DNA of 64,000 nt, taken from Nodosilinea sp. FACHB-131. GTDB taxonomy: Bacteria > Cyanobacteriota > Cyanobacteriia > Phormidesmidales > Phormidesmidaceae. Location: assembly GCF_014695395.1 (NCBI RefSeq), contig NZ_JACJOF010000023.1, forward strand, positions 124,001-188,000, written 5' to 3'. The notes below the pieces were generated by a model, which was not told the origin of the DNA, searched no databases, and worked only from the letters and a program-made list of their open reading frames with translations. Shown piece by piece: positions 16,000 to 24,539 of this stretch (position 1 is its first letter; every line of letters starts with the position of its first letter). The translations under genes and the position numbers were made by a program.

Positions 16000-16046
16000 C
16001 CCCATCTCTCTCACCTTCCCCATCTCCCTTACCCCTTTCCCCCTAC
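16000..16046 (+). repeat. C-rich low-complexity tract
   Basis: CCCCATCTCTCTCACC-type words downstream of repeat copy A; the pxcA stop codon (16043-16045, reverse strand) lies inside its CCCTAC word. Confidence 0.6.
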
Positions 16047-17425
16047 TCGTTCATGTTCTTATAGGTCGCTACCGCCGAGGGCGAGATCCGGTTCAGGTAG
16101 CGGAAGATCCAATACTTGAAGATGGTGTCGAGGATAACGGGGAAGGTGGCGATGAATAGAAAGATGAAGTCGCGGTTGGCGGGTAGGCCTAGGTGTCGCG
16201 AGAGTCCTTCTAGGATAATTTCCCAGCCGTGGGGCGAGTGGAAGCCGACGAATGTATCGGTGAAGAGAATGATGATGAAGGCTTTGGCGCTGTCGCTGAG
16301 ACCGTAGACGATCTCGTCCATAAAGGCTTTGATGTTGGCTACGTCCTGCTTGCGGTAAATCAGCAGGAGGGCAAAGGCGATTGCCGCCAGAATATCGGAA
16401 AACACGTTTTTGACGGAGCTAGCGCTGCGATCGCGGTACTCTTCCTCGACTTCGGCAGCTTTAGCGCGGACTCGCTCTTCAATATTCAGCTCAGACAGGG
16501 CTGGGACTTTGCCAATCAGCACTTCAAAGCGCAGGCGCTCTTCAAACTGCTGTAGCTCGTGGAGGGCTTCTTCCTCCATTTCGGGATTGAGAAAAACTTC
16601 AATTTCTTCGCCCCCGGCCCGCACCCGATCGACGATCGGCCCGACGATAAAGGCTTTGGTAAACTGCTGGGTCAGCAGCGGCACAATCACCAGCAGCAGC
16701 ACAAACCGAATAGCGGCAGTGGTTTTGGCTTTGGAATTGCGGAACTCCTTGACCACTTCTTGCTCGGCGTTGGGGTCGAGGTCTTGGCGAATGCGATCGA
16801 CGGTGCGGAGGATGGAGCGGGGCAGCACGTTGGCCCGGTCGGAGAGGCCCGCTGCCCGGGTGCCGTCTTTGGGAGGAGTGTTGGGCGTTGACCCGTTTGG
16901 GCCAGTCAACAGCTGCCCATCCCGCGCCTGGTTAGTCTGCGATCGCAGCACCGGGCTTGAAGGAGCAGGTTCTAAGCTGCCGCTGGCTCCGTTGGCAAGG
17001 GTGATCACCCGTTCTGGGTTGGTGTCGAGGCTGGCGTAGCGGGCCAGCACGTCGTCGATCAGCTGGAGTTTGCGAAAAAACATCGCCTGCTGGTCAATCA
17101 CGCTGACGGCCAGCTCATCGGCCCCAGCCGCAGGTAGCTGCACCTCGGTCACTCTAGGGTCAGTGACCCGCACGAGCGATCGACTGGCTCGGAACACAGC
17201 CATGCGAACCTTGATCAGGTTCAGGTATTTTTTTAGCTCGCCCTGAAAGTAGGCAATGGCGCTGTCGCCGTAGCTGCCGTAGCGAGGTGAGATCGGGTTG
17301 CCACCAAAGTACTCACGCTCGATCGCCTCAATCATTTGGGCGGCTTCGTAGGCTTGGTTAAGGGCACGCTCGGGGGTGCGAGAAACCCACCGCTGGGCGC
17401 TGCGAAAAAAGCCTGAGTTCTGCAT
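16043..17425 (-). CDS. pxcA: Proton extrusion protein PxcA (CemA family)
   Basis: A 460-residue homolog of PxcA/CotA and chloroplast CemA. A long hydrophilic N-terminal half (starting MQNSGFFRSAQRWV) precedes a first membrane segment (RFVLLLVIVPLLTQQ) and C-terminal helices (FAFALLLIYRKQDVANIKAF, FIFLFIATFPVILDTIFKYWIFRYLNRISPSAV). The PSAVATYKNMNE end is typical of the family. PxcA controls light-induced proton extrusion and helps acclimation to light and low inorganic carbon. It is followed by a C-rich tract and repeat copy A. Transcribed leftward, apparently alone. Confidence 0.93.
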   Translation of the reverse strand: MQNSGFFRSAQRWVSRTPERALNQAYEAAQMIEAIEREYFGGNPISPRYGSYGDSAIAYFQGELKKYLNLIKVRMAVFRASRSLVRVTDPRVTEVQLPAAGADELAVSVIDQQAMFFRKLQLIDDVLARYASLDTNPERVITLANGASGSLEPAPSSPVLRSQTNQARDGQLLTGPNGSTPNTPPKDGTRAAGLSDRANVLPRSILRTVDRIRQDLDPNAEQEVVKEFRNSKAKTTAAIRFVLLLVIVPLLTQQFTKAFIVGPIVDRVRAGGEEIEVFLNPEMEEEALHELQQFEERLRFEVLIGKVPALSELNIEERVRAKAAEVEEEYRDRSASSVKNVFSDILAAIAFALLLIYRKQDVANIKAFMDEIVYGLSDSAKAFIIILFTDTFVGFHSPHGWEIILEGLSRHLGLPANRDFIFLFIATFPVILDTIFKYWIFRYLNRISPSAVATYKNMNE

Positions 17426-17695
17426 TGGGTTGGGTATTGGCGCTGAGATGTCCCGATCCTACTACAGTCGGTTGAGACCAGGGGATGAGGGGCGGCAGAC
17501 AAAGCAGCATATATATTTATTGATATATACGTGTGCTGAACAACGCAAACCGCTCTTAAGGAAGTCATCGGCAACGCTTTTTGGAGCTAACTAGAAGATT
17601 TCTTGCGGCTACTAGCTAAGCAAAGCTGCAAGCAAACGTGAAATATCTACGCGCAACATTCGTGCCGCTAGCTATTCCCAAAGCGCTAGCTCGTT

Positions 17696-18706
17696 TCAAA
17701 CTGCCAAATCAGAAAAGTCACGGTCCATTGAGGCCAGACTAGTTTGCACACCACTGCGGCGGATGCCGCCCGTTTGAATATCAAAGCCAATGATTTCACC
17801 GTCCAATTCAGGCACGATACGACAGGCATAGAGCCCTTGAGTCTCTGCGACTAGCACATGGATAGCTTGGGTAGATAGAGGGAGTGGAATACGAGCGCGC
17901 TCCTGCATCCAGAGTTGGGGAATCGTTAGGCCCTGGAAGCCACCTACCCCTCCTGTAACGGGTGAGAAATCGTATTTTGCCCAGCACGAAAATACCAGTT
18001 CATAGCCACCTTCAACATGTCGATAGAGCTGTGGCACTTCCATTTCAGAGTAGCCGCCAGGTTCTAGCAGCGGCGGGAGGTATTGCCATTCGCTATCTCC
18101 GCGCACAGCTTGGGCAAAGTTGTCGTCGGCAACTTGCAATAGGGCGACTACACCACGCCTGCCCATCGGTCCATTCAATGCCTTAGCTGACGCCAGCATA
18201 AAAATTTGGCGGCTGGCTCGATCCCGAAATAAAAATGGATCTCGCCAGGCGTGAATGGTTAAATCCTCAGCAACGCCTCGGGTTTGATAAAAGAATTTTG
18301 GCTTTAGCTGGGTATCAAAGAAATGCCACTGATTCAAGAACAAATCGCTGGTGTAAGCAACGCCTATGCTTTGGGTCATGCCGTCGTCTTGACGGCAATC
18401 TCGCGATGTAAAAAACATGAGATAGCCGTTTTGGAATTTAATAATATCGCCGCTCCAGATGCAGGTATTTGCCCAGTGCTCTATGGGAGGCTTTAGCACG
18501 TCAAAATTGCTCTCGTTGCCCCAGTCAATCGCGACAAAATTTGTGGTGGTGGCGTGGCCTACGCAGGAGGCGTAGTGATGCTGCTCTGACGCTACCAGCG
18601 CCCGATCGGCATTTAGATAAAAAATATGAAAGAGTTTGGTTCCTGGGTCAAAATGATACCAAAAATCCCACACATGGCGACTGGGATGCTGCATTGGAAA
18701 GGGCAT
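17696..18706 (-). CDS. GH32/GH68-like five-bladed beta-propeller protein
   Basis: A 336-residue protein related to glycoside hydrolases of the furanosidase superfamily (GH32/43/62/68). HVWDFWYHFD near the N-terminus would supply the nucleophile-region Asp, WRDPFLFRD is the RDP-type motif and YSEMEVPQLY occupies the position of the general acid Glu. No signal peptide. AGGTGG about 5 nt before the ATG at 18706 supports this start. Likely a sucrose- or fructoside-acting enzyme, or a non-catalytic relative; the exact substrate cannot be told. Divergent from the RemA-like gene. Confidence 0.65.
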   Translation of the reverse strand: MPFPMQHPSRHVWDFWYHFDPGTKLFHIFYLNADRALVASEQHHYASCVGHATTTNFVAIDWGNESNFDVLKPPIEHWANTCIWSGDIIKFQNGYLMFFTSRDCRQDDGMTQSIGVAYTSDLFLNQWHFFDTQLKPKFFYQTRGVAEDLTIHAWRDPFLFRDRASRQIFMLASAKALNGPMGRRGVVALLQVADDNFAQAVRGDSEWQYLPPLLEPGGYSEMEVPQLYRHVEGGYELVFSCWAKYDFSPVTGGVGGFQGLTIPQLWMQERARIPLPLSTQAIHVLVAETQGLYACRIVPELDGEIIGFDIQTGGIRRSGVQTSLASMDRDFSDLAV

Positions 18707-18836
18707 TTTGCCACCTGTACAAACGTCGCGTAAACCCCTACCTAAAATACCGTAGAATCCTCTCCTATCATTGCTTCTAGCGATTCTTCAAAGTCTTTAT
18801 CATAGGGATATAGCGGTAGTAGACGTAATACGCAGT

Positions 18837-19193
18837 ATGAAGATTCAATCATCGGTATTAGTACACTTAGGTTTTGGCAAATATGTGCGATCGGATCAGG
18901 TAACATCGCTGCAGCCAGTTGAGGAGGAGCGCGGTCCAGGGCGGCGAACATTTGTTTATTTAGAAGGGCAAACTGACCCCGTTGTGGCCTCGCGGGCAGA
19001 AGATACTATTGTGCGCGATTTGGTGCAGGAACCGCGTGAGGTAATTCAGTCGCGGCAGCAGCAGGAAATTTTAACTGACCTGCTTCAAGATTTGTCGAAG
19101 GTCAACTCGACGGTGCGCCGCATCAGCCGTGACGAAGGCGGGCTGGATCTCGATCAGCTAGAGCGCCGCATTCAGCGGGTGCTGGAAGCGTAG
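18837..19193 (+). CDS. RemA/DUF370-like small protein
   Basis: A 118-residue protein. The N-terminal half (VLVHLGFGKYVRSDQVTSL) resembles RemA/DUF370, small DNA-binding regulators of biofilm and osmolyte genes in Firmicutes, and the linker PGRRTFVYLEG fits their second strand. A C-terminal part rich in Gln, Arg and Leu (DLLQDLSKVNSTVRRIS) could form a coiled coil. ATG 18837 is chosen because the homology begins there; no clear ribosome-binding site is seen. DNA-binding function is inference from weak similarity. Confidence 0.6.
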   Translation: MKIQSSVLVHLGFGKYVRSDQVTSLQPVEEERGPGRRTFVYLEGQTDPVVASRAEDTIVRDLVQEPREVIQSRQQQEILTDLLQDLSKVNSTVRRISRDEGGLDLDQLERRIQRVLEA

Positions 19194-19229
19194 GTCTAGC
19201 ATTTTTCATTTGTGAGATAGTCAAATGCT

Positions 19230-19254
19230 CCCCCTCTGTCCTCCTAAGAGGGGG
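19230..19254 (+). terminator. GC-rich hairpin between convergent genes
   Basis: CCCCCTCT/AGAGGGGG with a nine-base loop, lacking a T-run. It lies between the RemA-like gene and the convergent ADP-ribosylglycohydrolase and may block transcription from either side, or be a REP-type element. Confidence 0.45.
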
Positions 19255-19284
19255 TTACGGAGCGTAGGTTGGTATGAAGGGGCG

Positions 19285-20187
19285 TCATGGCGTAGCAGTG
19301 TGTAATCGATCGGCAAGCTCAGCAATTTGCTCGCCCATAGCGAGTCGTTTAAGCCAAGACGTCGGTATGCCCGATTCTCCGTAATAAGCTCCAGCTACTT
19401 GACCACAAATAGCGGCGGTTGTGTCGGCGTCATCACCAAGGTTGGCTGCCGCAAGAATGGCTTGTTCGTAACTTTCCGTTGTCCAAAAACACCACAGCGC
19501 TGCTTCTAAACTGTCTACGACATATCCTGTGCCCCGAATATCACCGACTCGCTTGCTTTGATATTCCCCATCGGCAATGGCTTGAATGGCGGGAGATGCA
19601 ATTGTCTCTAGGTTGTGCTCAAAGAGAATTTCGGTTTTGCTAGCCCCTGAGAGCGCTCGGAACAGCATATTCCCAAAGAGACGAGTGGCATCAATACATT
19701 CTGGTGCCCCATGGGTTGTGCGAGAGCTCTCGCCTGAGAACTGGATGGCGCGATCGCGATCGGGAAAATAAAACATTGGGATGGGGGCAAGCCTCATCAA
19801 GCAACCATTTCCGGCAGACCTTGGATGGGTAGAACCGCTGAACGGATTGCCGGAGGTTTTGTATTGAGACAGCGCTTGACTGACAGTATTACCAATATCA
19901 AAACAGTCTCCGGTGCTGCTGAGATAACCGTCGTCGCGCCAGTCACAGTAGCGATTCATTTGGTCAACGGCATCAAAGGCACCGACCTCGACTAGGCTAG
20001 TGGCCAGACATAGCGCCATTGATGTGTCGTCGGTCCACTGCCCTGGCTGGAGGTCGAATGGGCCACCGCCCACCATGTCTGTCACCGGTGCAAACGAACC
20101 ACGGGGCTGAAACTCGACCGTGGTGCCGACGGCGTCGCCTGCCGCTAGCCCCAACAGGCACCCTCGAAATCGCTGTGATGAATTCAT
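19285..20187 (-). CDS. ADP-ribosylglycohydrolase family protein (DraG-like)
   Basis: A 300-residue DraG/ARH-type hydrolase that removes ADP-ribose from arginine or related acceptors using a di-magnesium site. Metal ligands are visible: WTDDTSMAL (TDDTS 52-56) near the N-terminus and LGDDADTTAAICGQVAGAYYG near the C-terminus. I chose ATG 20187 (MNSSQRFRGCLLG) since homology starts there; the longer frame upstream runs through AT-rich and repeat DNA. No DraT or nitrogenase gene is nearby, so the target is unknown. Downstream of dispersed repeat copy B. Confidence 0.85.
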   Translation of the reverse strand: MNSSQRFRGCLLGLAAGDAVGTTVEFQPRGSFAPVTDMVGGGPFDLQPGQWTDDTSMALCLATSLVEVGAFDAVDQMNRYCDWRDDGYLSSTGDCFDIGNTVSQALSQYKTSGNPFSGSTHPRSAGNGCLMRLAPIPMFYFPDRDRAIQFSGESSRTTHGAPECIDATRLFGNMLFRALSGASKTEILFEHNLETIASPAIQAIADGEYQSKRVGDIRGTGYVVDSLEAALWCFWTTESYEQAILAAANLGDDADTTAAICGQVAGAYYGESGIPTSWLKRLAMGEQIAELADRLHTATP

Positions 20188-20575
20188 TGGAATGATTGTT
20201 TCTCCAGCCACTATTTCTTGGTCTTCTGATTCTATAAAAGACTTTTTTCTAAAAATGTTGTATTCCTTCACAAGCTTTTGGTTTGAGATTCGATCAGGAA
20301 ACTGACCCCAAAGCTTAGAGAAGTTCTTTTTCAGTGCTGCTAGCAGATTGAATAGCAAGGCTACCAATCCCTTGGTGTTCGCCCCTACAGTGAACCTGTA
20401 GCGTTGTTTGTGTAAGCTCCATGGGCGTGCGTGGCGCACAATTGGGGTCAAAATCCAGATCTGCTGCTGGGGCCATTTCGCAGGCCCCAGGCTCCCGGCT
20501 TCGTGTGTCCTCCGACCTACGAGCAGGACGTTCCGTCGTCCTGTACCTCACGGAAAGGATCGGCCGATCATCGGT
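20188..20575. other. 388-bp gap carrying repeat copy B
   Basis: Upstream of the DraG-like gene; an AT-rich stretch (20190-20300) that may hold its promoter, then dispersed repeat copy B. No gene is supported. Confidence 0.6.
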
Positions 20576-20592
20576 TTAAACTTCTGTTTTGC
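20433..20592 (+). repeat. Dispersed repeat, copy B (160-bp variant)
   Basis: Shares both ends and the CTGGGGCC/GGCCCCAG stem with copies A and C, but the middle is replaced by a longer variant segment (20485-20545). Its right end overlaps the ABC ATPase gene: the GTTTAAAC word supplies the TAA stop at 20576-20578 and the next four or five codons. Confidence 0.85.
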
Positions 20593-21292
20593 GTGGCAGA
20601 TGAATGGGTGTTCTGGTAGGGTTGTCGGCGATGATTTGACCGTCGCGAAAGGTGATGGTGCGATCGCACTGCCCGGCCACCTCCTGGTCGTGGGTCACCA
20701 GGATCACGGTCATGCCTTCGCGGTTGAGATCGGCGAAGATTTGCATCACGCTCTGGCTGGTTTGAGAGTCGAGGGCTCCGGTAGGTTCATCGGCGAGCAG
20801 GAGTTTGGGGCGGTTGACGATAGCGCGGGCGATCGCGACTCTTTGCTGCTGACCACCCGATAGCTGGCTGGGGCGGTTGTGAAGGCGATTACCGAGGCCT
20901 ACTCGTTGCAGGGCGCGGGTAGCGCGCACCCTGCGCTTGGTTTTGGGCAGGTTGGCGTAAACCATGGGCAGCATCACGTTCTCTAGGGCGGTAAGCTGGG
21001 GCAGCAGGTGAAACTGCTGAAACACAAAGCCCAGGGTGCGATTGCGTACTTCCGCCAGGGTATCGGCTGCCAGGCTGTTCACAGGGTTGCCATTGAGGTG
21101 ATAGGTGCCCTCGGTGGGGCGATCGAGGCAGCCGAGAATGGCCATCGCTGTCGATTTACCTGACCCCGACGGCCCCACAATGGCACAGTACTCTCCCGCC
21201 TCAATGGTGAGGCTGACGGGGTGTAGGGCATGGACAGCCAGTTCGCCGCTGCCGTAGGTTTTGCTGACGCGATCGAGTTCGATGAGGGCCAT
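20576..21292 (-). CDS. MacB/LolD-type ABC transporter ATPase
   Basis: A 238-residue ABC ATPase of the LolD/MacB group. Walker A is GPSGSGKST, the Q-loop lies in VFQQFHLLP, the signature is LSGGQQQR, Walker B is LLADEPTGALD and the switch is VTHD. Start ATG 21292 (MALIELDRV) fits the family; it lies 4 bp after the permease stop. The last residues (KTEV) and stop are encoded by dispersed repeat copy B, implying the original C-terminus was replaced. Works with the adjacent FtsX/MacB permease and the HlyD-type adaptor in an export or mechanotransmission machine. Confidence 0.92.
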   Translation of the reverse strand: MALIELDRVSKTYGSGELAVHALHPVSLTIEAGEYCAIVGPSGSGKSTAMAILGCLDRPTEGTYHLNGNPVNSLAADTLAEVRNRTLGFVFQQFHLLPQLTALENVMLPMVYANLPKTKRRVRATRALQRVGLGNRLHNRPSQLSGGQQQRVAIARAIVNRPKLLLADEPTGALDSQTSQSVMQIFADLNREGMTVILVTHDQEVAGQCDRTITFRDGQIIADNPTRTPIHLPRKTEV

Positions 21293-21296
21293 GGGT

Positions 21297-22526
21297 TTAG
21301 CTCCGCAGGGCAACGATAGGGTCGAGCTGAGCAGCGCGGCGGGCAGGCAAAATGCCAAAGACCAAGCCAATGCCGCCAGAGACCGAGAACGAGAGGGCGA
21401 TCGCCACCCAGCTTACCCCCGCCTCCAGCGGGCTCAGCAGCGCCACCAGCCCAACGCCACCAGCCCCAAACACCACGCCCACCAGTCCGCCAATCACCGC
21501 TAAGATCACTGCCTCAATGGTGAACTGAGCCATCAGATCCGCGCCCTTGGCCCCGATCGCCTTGCGCAGGCCAATCTCTTGAGTGCGCTCGGTGACCGAC
21601 ACCAGCATGATATTCATGATGCCAATGCCCCCTACCAGCAGCGAAATGCTGGCCGTAAACCCCAGCAGCAGCACCAAAATGTCGGACACACTGGCCGCCG
21701 TAGACAACAATTCTTGCTGGCTCTGCACGGTAAAGTCGTCGGCTCGGTTGCGCAGCTCGTGGCGCAGGCGCAGCAGGTTAGTGATCTGGTACTGGGCGGC
21801 GCTGGTATCTGCCTCGCTGCGGGCCGACACCGCGATCGTCTGCACCGTGGGGCTGGTTTGGCCCGACTCCAGCCCTGTAATCTGGTTCACCATCGCCTCA
21901 ATGGGAATGTAAATCGCCTCATCCTGGTTTTGACCAAAAGAAGACCCCCGCGGCGACGCCACCCCCACCACCGTAAAACCCACCCCGTTGATGCGAACGC
22001 GCTGATTGAGCGGGTCTTCGCTGCCAAACAAAATCTTCGCCGCCTCGCTGCCCAGCACCGCCACAGCCAGCCCCCCCTGAGCATCCACTGGGTGCAAAAA
22101 GCGCCCTTTATCCACCGTCACATTCCGCACCACCGGATAGTCGGGCGTGGTGCCAATCACGCTGGCCTGAGTCTCAGCCGCGCCCTGCGTCACCCGCAGC
22201 CGCTCACTCTTTTCCGGCGACACCGCCTGAATAGCCAAGACTTCCGCTGCGATCGCCCGCGCATCCGCCAGCGTCAGCGTATCGGCCCGCGCCACCCCCG
22301 CCTGCGGCCCCCGCTGCGCGTCCCCCGGCGTAACAAACAAAACATTCGTCCCCAACGCCTCAAACTGCTGCGTCACAAACCTCTGCGCCCCCTGCCCCAC
22401 CGCCACCATCGCAATCACCGACGCATTGCCAATCACAATACCCAGCATCGTCAAACCGCTGCGCATCCGGTTGGCGTTCAGAGTTTTGACCGCCATTGCG
22501 GCGTTTTCGACAATGTTGAGAGACAT
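21297..22526 (-). CDS. MacB/FtsX-type ABC transporter permease
   Basis: A 409-residue permease: one N-terminal membrane helix (MRSGLTMLGIVIGNASVIAMVAVG), a large periplasmic MacB_PCD domain (about 50-270) and three C-terminal helices with the FtsX motif TERTQEIGLRKAIGA. The start ATG 22526 (MSLNIVEN) follows directly on a C-rich tract without any ribosome-binding site; the longer upstream frame is a reading through repeat DNA. The gene is separated from the adaptor gene by repeat copy C. The substrate may be a peptide, lipid or macrolide-like compound; unknown. Confidence 0.9.
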   Translation of the reverse strand: MSLNIVENAAMAVKTLNANRMRSGLTMLGIVIGNASVIAMVAVGQGAQRFVTQQFEALGTNVLFVTPGDAQRGPQAGVARADTLTLADARAIAAEVLAIQAVSPEKSERLRVTQGAAETQASVIGTTPDYPVVRNVTVDKGRFLHPVDAQGGLAVAVLGSEAAKILFGSEDPLNQRVRINGVGFTVVGVASPRGSSFGQNQDEAIYIPIEAMVNQITGLESGQTSPTVQTIAVSARSEADTSAAQYQITNLLRLRHELRNRADDFTVQSQQELLSTAASVSDILVLLLGFTASISLLVGGIGIMNIMLVSVTERTQEIGLRKAIGAKGADLMAQFTIEAVILAVIGGLVGVVFGAGGVGLVALLSPLEAGVSWVAIALSFSVSGGIGLVFGILPARRAAQLDPIVALRS

Positions 22527-22663
22527 AGGGGTGGATGGGTAGGGGGTGGGCGAGTGGGTGGGTAGATGGGTGGTTGGGTAGATGGGTGGTTGGGTAGATG
22601 GGTGGACGAGTAGGTGGGTAGGAAAGGGAGATGGGGAGGATGAGGGAGATGGGGGAGGTGAGG
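22527..22663 (-). repeat. G/C-rich microsatellite-like tract
   Basis: About 135 bp of GGGTGGAT, GGGTAGAT and GGGTGGTT words on the plus strand, C-rich on the coding strand. It fills the gap between repeat copy C and the permease start. The G-rich strand has many closely spaced G-runs with G-quadruplex potential. Confidence 0.75.
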
Positions 22664-22689
22664 CCGATCGCAGTTGCTCACAAGCCCGT

Positions 22690-22830
22690 TTGCAGAACAG
22701 AGGTTTAAACCGATGATCAGCCACTCCTTTCCGTGGGGTGAAGGGCGGCGGAACGCCATTCTCGATGGGGGTCTGGGGCCTGCGAAATGGCCCCAGCAGC
22801 AGATCTGGCTTTCGACCCCAATTGTGCGCC
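22690..22830 (-). repeat. Dispersed 141-bp repeat, copy C (inverted)
   Basis: Reverse-strand copy almost identical to copy A. It starts 6 bp after the adaptor gene stop codon and is followed on its own strand by a C-rich tract, exactly as copy A. With copy B it forms an inverted pair around the permease and ATPase genes. Confidence 0.88.
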
Positions 22831-22836
22831 GCCTCC

Positions 22837-24216
22837 CTAACCCGGCGGCGGCGACGGTGGACTAAACGGCGATCCCCCCTCCTCCCTTGGCATATCCAGA
22901 AAAACGCGATCGCTCCCCTCCACCCCCGTCAAAATCTGCGTCTTCCCATCCTGGGTCAGCCCTACCGTCACCGGCCGAAAAACCGGATTGCCAGCGGCAT
23001 CCGCCACCCGCACCCCCAGCTGGCCATTCTCAGTTGCGATCGCAACCGTCGGCACCAGCAGCGCATCCGCCACCGTCTCGCCCACAAACGTCGCCGCCAC
23101 CGTCATCCCCGATCGCAGCCGATCCAGCCCCGTTTGCAGCTCCACCGCCACCTGAAACACCGTGACGTTATTCTCAATCAGCGCCTCCGGAGCAATCCGC
23201 TTTACTCGGCCTTGAAAAGTCTCCTGCGGAAAAGCATCGGCCACAATCTCCACCATTTGCCCCACCGCCACCTGGCCAATGCTCGCCTCCGACACCTCCA
23301 CCTCCACCTCCAGCCCCGAAGACAGCGCCAAAATTGAGCTAGAGGTCGCCGAAGCCGTCGCTGAGGCGCTGGTCGTCGGCGTCACGATCGCTCCCAACGT
23401 TGCATAGGTCTGCGTCACCACCCCACCAAACGGAGCGCGAATCGTCGCCTCGCCCAGCTGAGTTTGAACAATCTCGACCTGGGCTTTCGCCGCCGCCACC
23501 GCTGCCGCCGCCGCCGCAATCTCCTCTGGGCGAGAGCCACTGGTGGTTTCGGCCAGCTGCTGCTGCACCTCGTTCAGACTCGCTGCCGCATTGCGGGCCT
23601 CGGTTTCATACTGATCGAGCTCGTTTTGAGAAATTGCCCCCTGGGCCGCCAGGTCACGAAAGCGATCGCGCTGGCTCACCGCCAACTCCACCTGCGCGTG
23701 GGCCGAGGCCACCTGCGCCTCAACCCGACGAATCGCTTCGGGCCGATTCCCCGCCACTGTACGATCGTATTCAGCTTCAGCCTGGGCCAGTTGGGCGCGA
23801 CGCTGGGTCAGCTCGGCCTCCAAAGTGCCTACCTCCATACGAGCTAGCACCTGCCCAGCAGCTACTATGGCCCCCTGGTCTACATAGAGTGCCTCCAATC
23901 GTCCTGCGGTCTTAGGGCTGAGATTCACCGTAGTCACCGCGACGACGCTGCCCCGCCCCTCCACCCGCACCGTCAGCGCCGCTGTTTCGACGGGTTGAGT
24001 CAAGGCGTTGAGGTTACTGCTAGCCGCTGGGCGTTTAGGAGACGGTGGCAACAGCCCCACCCGAGGGCCGACGATCGGCACTAGCCCCAGCAAGCCCAGC
24101 ACAGCGAGCAACCAGAACCACCGAGGCCAGCGTTTTGGCTTTGCCTCAGCATCTACAGGGTCGGCATCGGGCGATCGCTCCCCCGATAAAGGAGCCGTTG
24201 AAAAAGACTCTGCCAT
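22837..24216 (-). CDS. HlyD/MacA-type periplasmic adaptor (membrane fusion protein)
   Basis: A 459-residue adaptor: short cytoplasmic N-terminus, one membrane helix (WFWLLAVLGLLGLVPIVG), a lipoyl/barrel-sandwich half (VRVEGRGSVVAVTTVNLSPKTAGRLEALYVDQGAIV), a long Ala/Glu/Gln-rich coiled-coil hairpin (about 130-240), a second lipoyl half (ATIRAPFGGVVTQ), beta barrel and C-terminal domains. Start ATG 24216 (MAESFSTAP) has AGAGAA upstream. It is first in the order adaptor-permease-ATPase, and divergent from a NarL-type two-component system that may control it. Confidence 0.9.
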   Translation of the reverse strand: MAESFSTAPLSGERSPDADPVDAEAKPKRWPRWFWLLAVLGLLGLVPIVGPRVGLLPPSPKRPAASSNLNALTQPVETAALTVRVEGRGSVVAVTTVNLSPKTAGRLEALYVDQGAIVAAGQVLARMEVGTLEAELTQRRAQLAQAEAEYDRTVAGNRPEAIRRVEAQVASAHAQVELAVSQRDRFRDLAAQGAISQNELDQYETEARNAAASLNEVQQQLAETTSGSRPEEIAAAAAAVAAAKAQVEIVQTQLGEATIRAPFGGVVTQTYATLGAIVTPTTSASATASATSSSILALSSGLEVEVEVSEASIGQVAVGQMVEIVADAFPQETFQGRVKRIAPEALIENNVTVFQVAVELQTGLDRLRSGMTVAATFVGETVADALLVPTVAIATENGQLGVRVADAAGNPVFRPVTVGLTQDGKTQILTGVEGSDRVFLDMPREEGGSPFSPPSPPPG

Positions 24217-24248
24217 AGGTTCTCTATCTGCAACCGTAGTGAGGAAAG

Positions 24249-24282
24249 CTTCTCTTGGCCCCGGGGTTGAGGCCAAAAGAAG
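24249..24282. promoter_or_regulatory. 12-bp imperfect inverted repeat in divergent promoter region
   Basis: CTTCTCTTGGCC and GGCCAAAAGAAG (one mismatch) around a 10-nt loop, 33 bp upstream of the adaptor start. A candidate response-regulator site or leader hairpin. The remainder of the 323-bp divergent gap (24217-24539) shows no gene. Confidence 0.4.
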
Positions 24283-24539
24283 CAAGGAGTGATGTTCGGG
24301 AAGTGAAAAGTTGGAACACACAACCAACCCAGTTGGGTTAGCCCCATCCTACGGAGCTGACCTTGCCCCGCGCCTGAAGCAAAGCTCCCAAACCTTGTAG
24401 GGCAAATGTCGCTGTGATGGTGCCCCAAAGCTAGGAGATTTGTCCTACTAGAACTGGGCCGCAATGGGATGTCAGCCCCTAGTCACTGCCAATTGGCGGC
24501 TTGTACAGTTGAAGCAGCAACCCTTTTTGGACGCTAACT

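Larger units (their letters stand above)
15435..16042. other. 608-bp intergenic region carrying repeats
   Basis: Between the oxidase operon start and the pxcA stop. It contains a 20-nt hairpin repeat (15752-15771), dispersed repeat copy A (15820-15961) and a C-rich tract (from 16000). The segment 15435-15650 should hold the oxidase promoter, but I see no clear boxes. No gene is supported. Confidence 0.65.

Noticed and set aside
20187-20451. N-terminal extension of the ADP-ribosylglycohydrolase
   Set aside because: Runs through AT-rich and repeat DNA; the family domain starts at ATG 20187.
21579-22565. 328-codon frame antisense to the permease gene
   Set aside because: High-GC antisense shadow rich in Arg, His and Pro; the opposite strand has clear MacB homology.
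22527-22663. Possible CRISPR or tandem-gene repeat
   Set aside because: The units are short, uneven GGGTGGAT-type words without regular spacers; a microsatellite, not a CRISPR array.
22526-22724. N-terminal extension of the MacB-like permease
   Set aside because: The extra 66 codons run through repeat copy C and the microsatellite and give Pro/Thr/Ser-rich junk; homology begins at ATG 22526.
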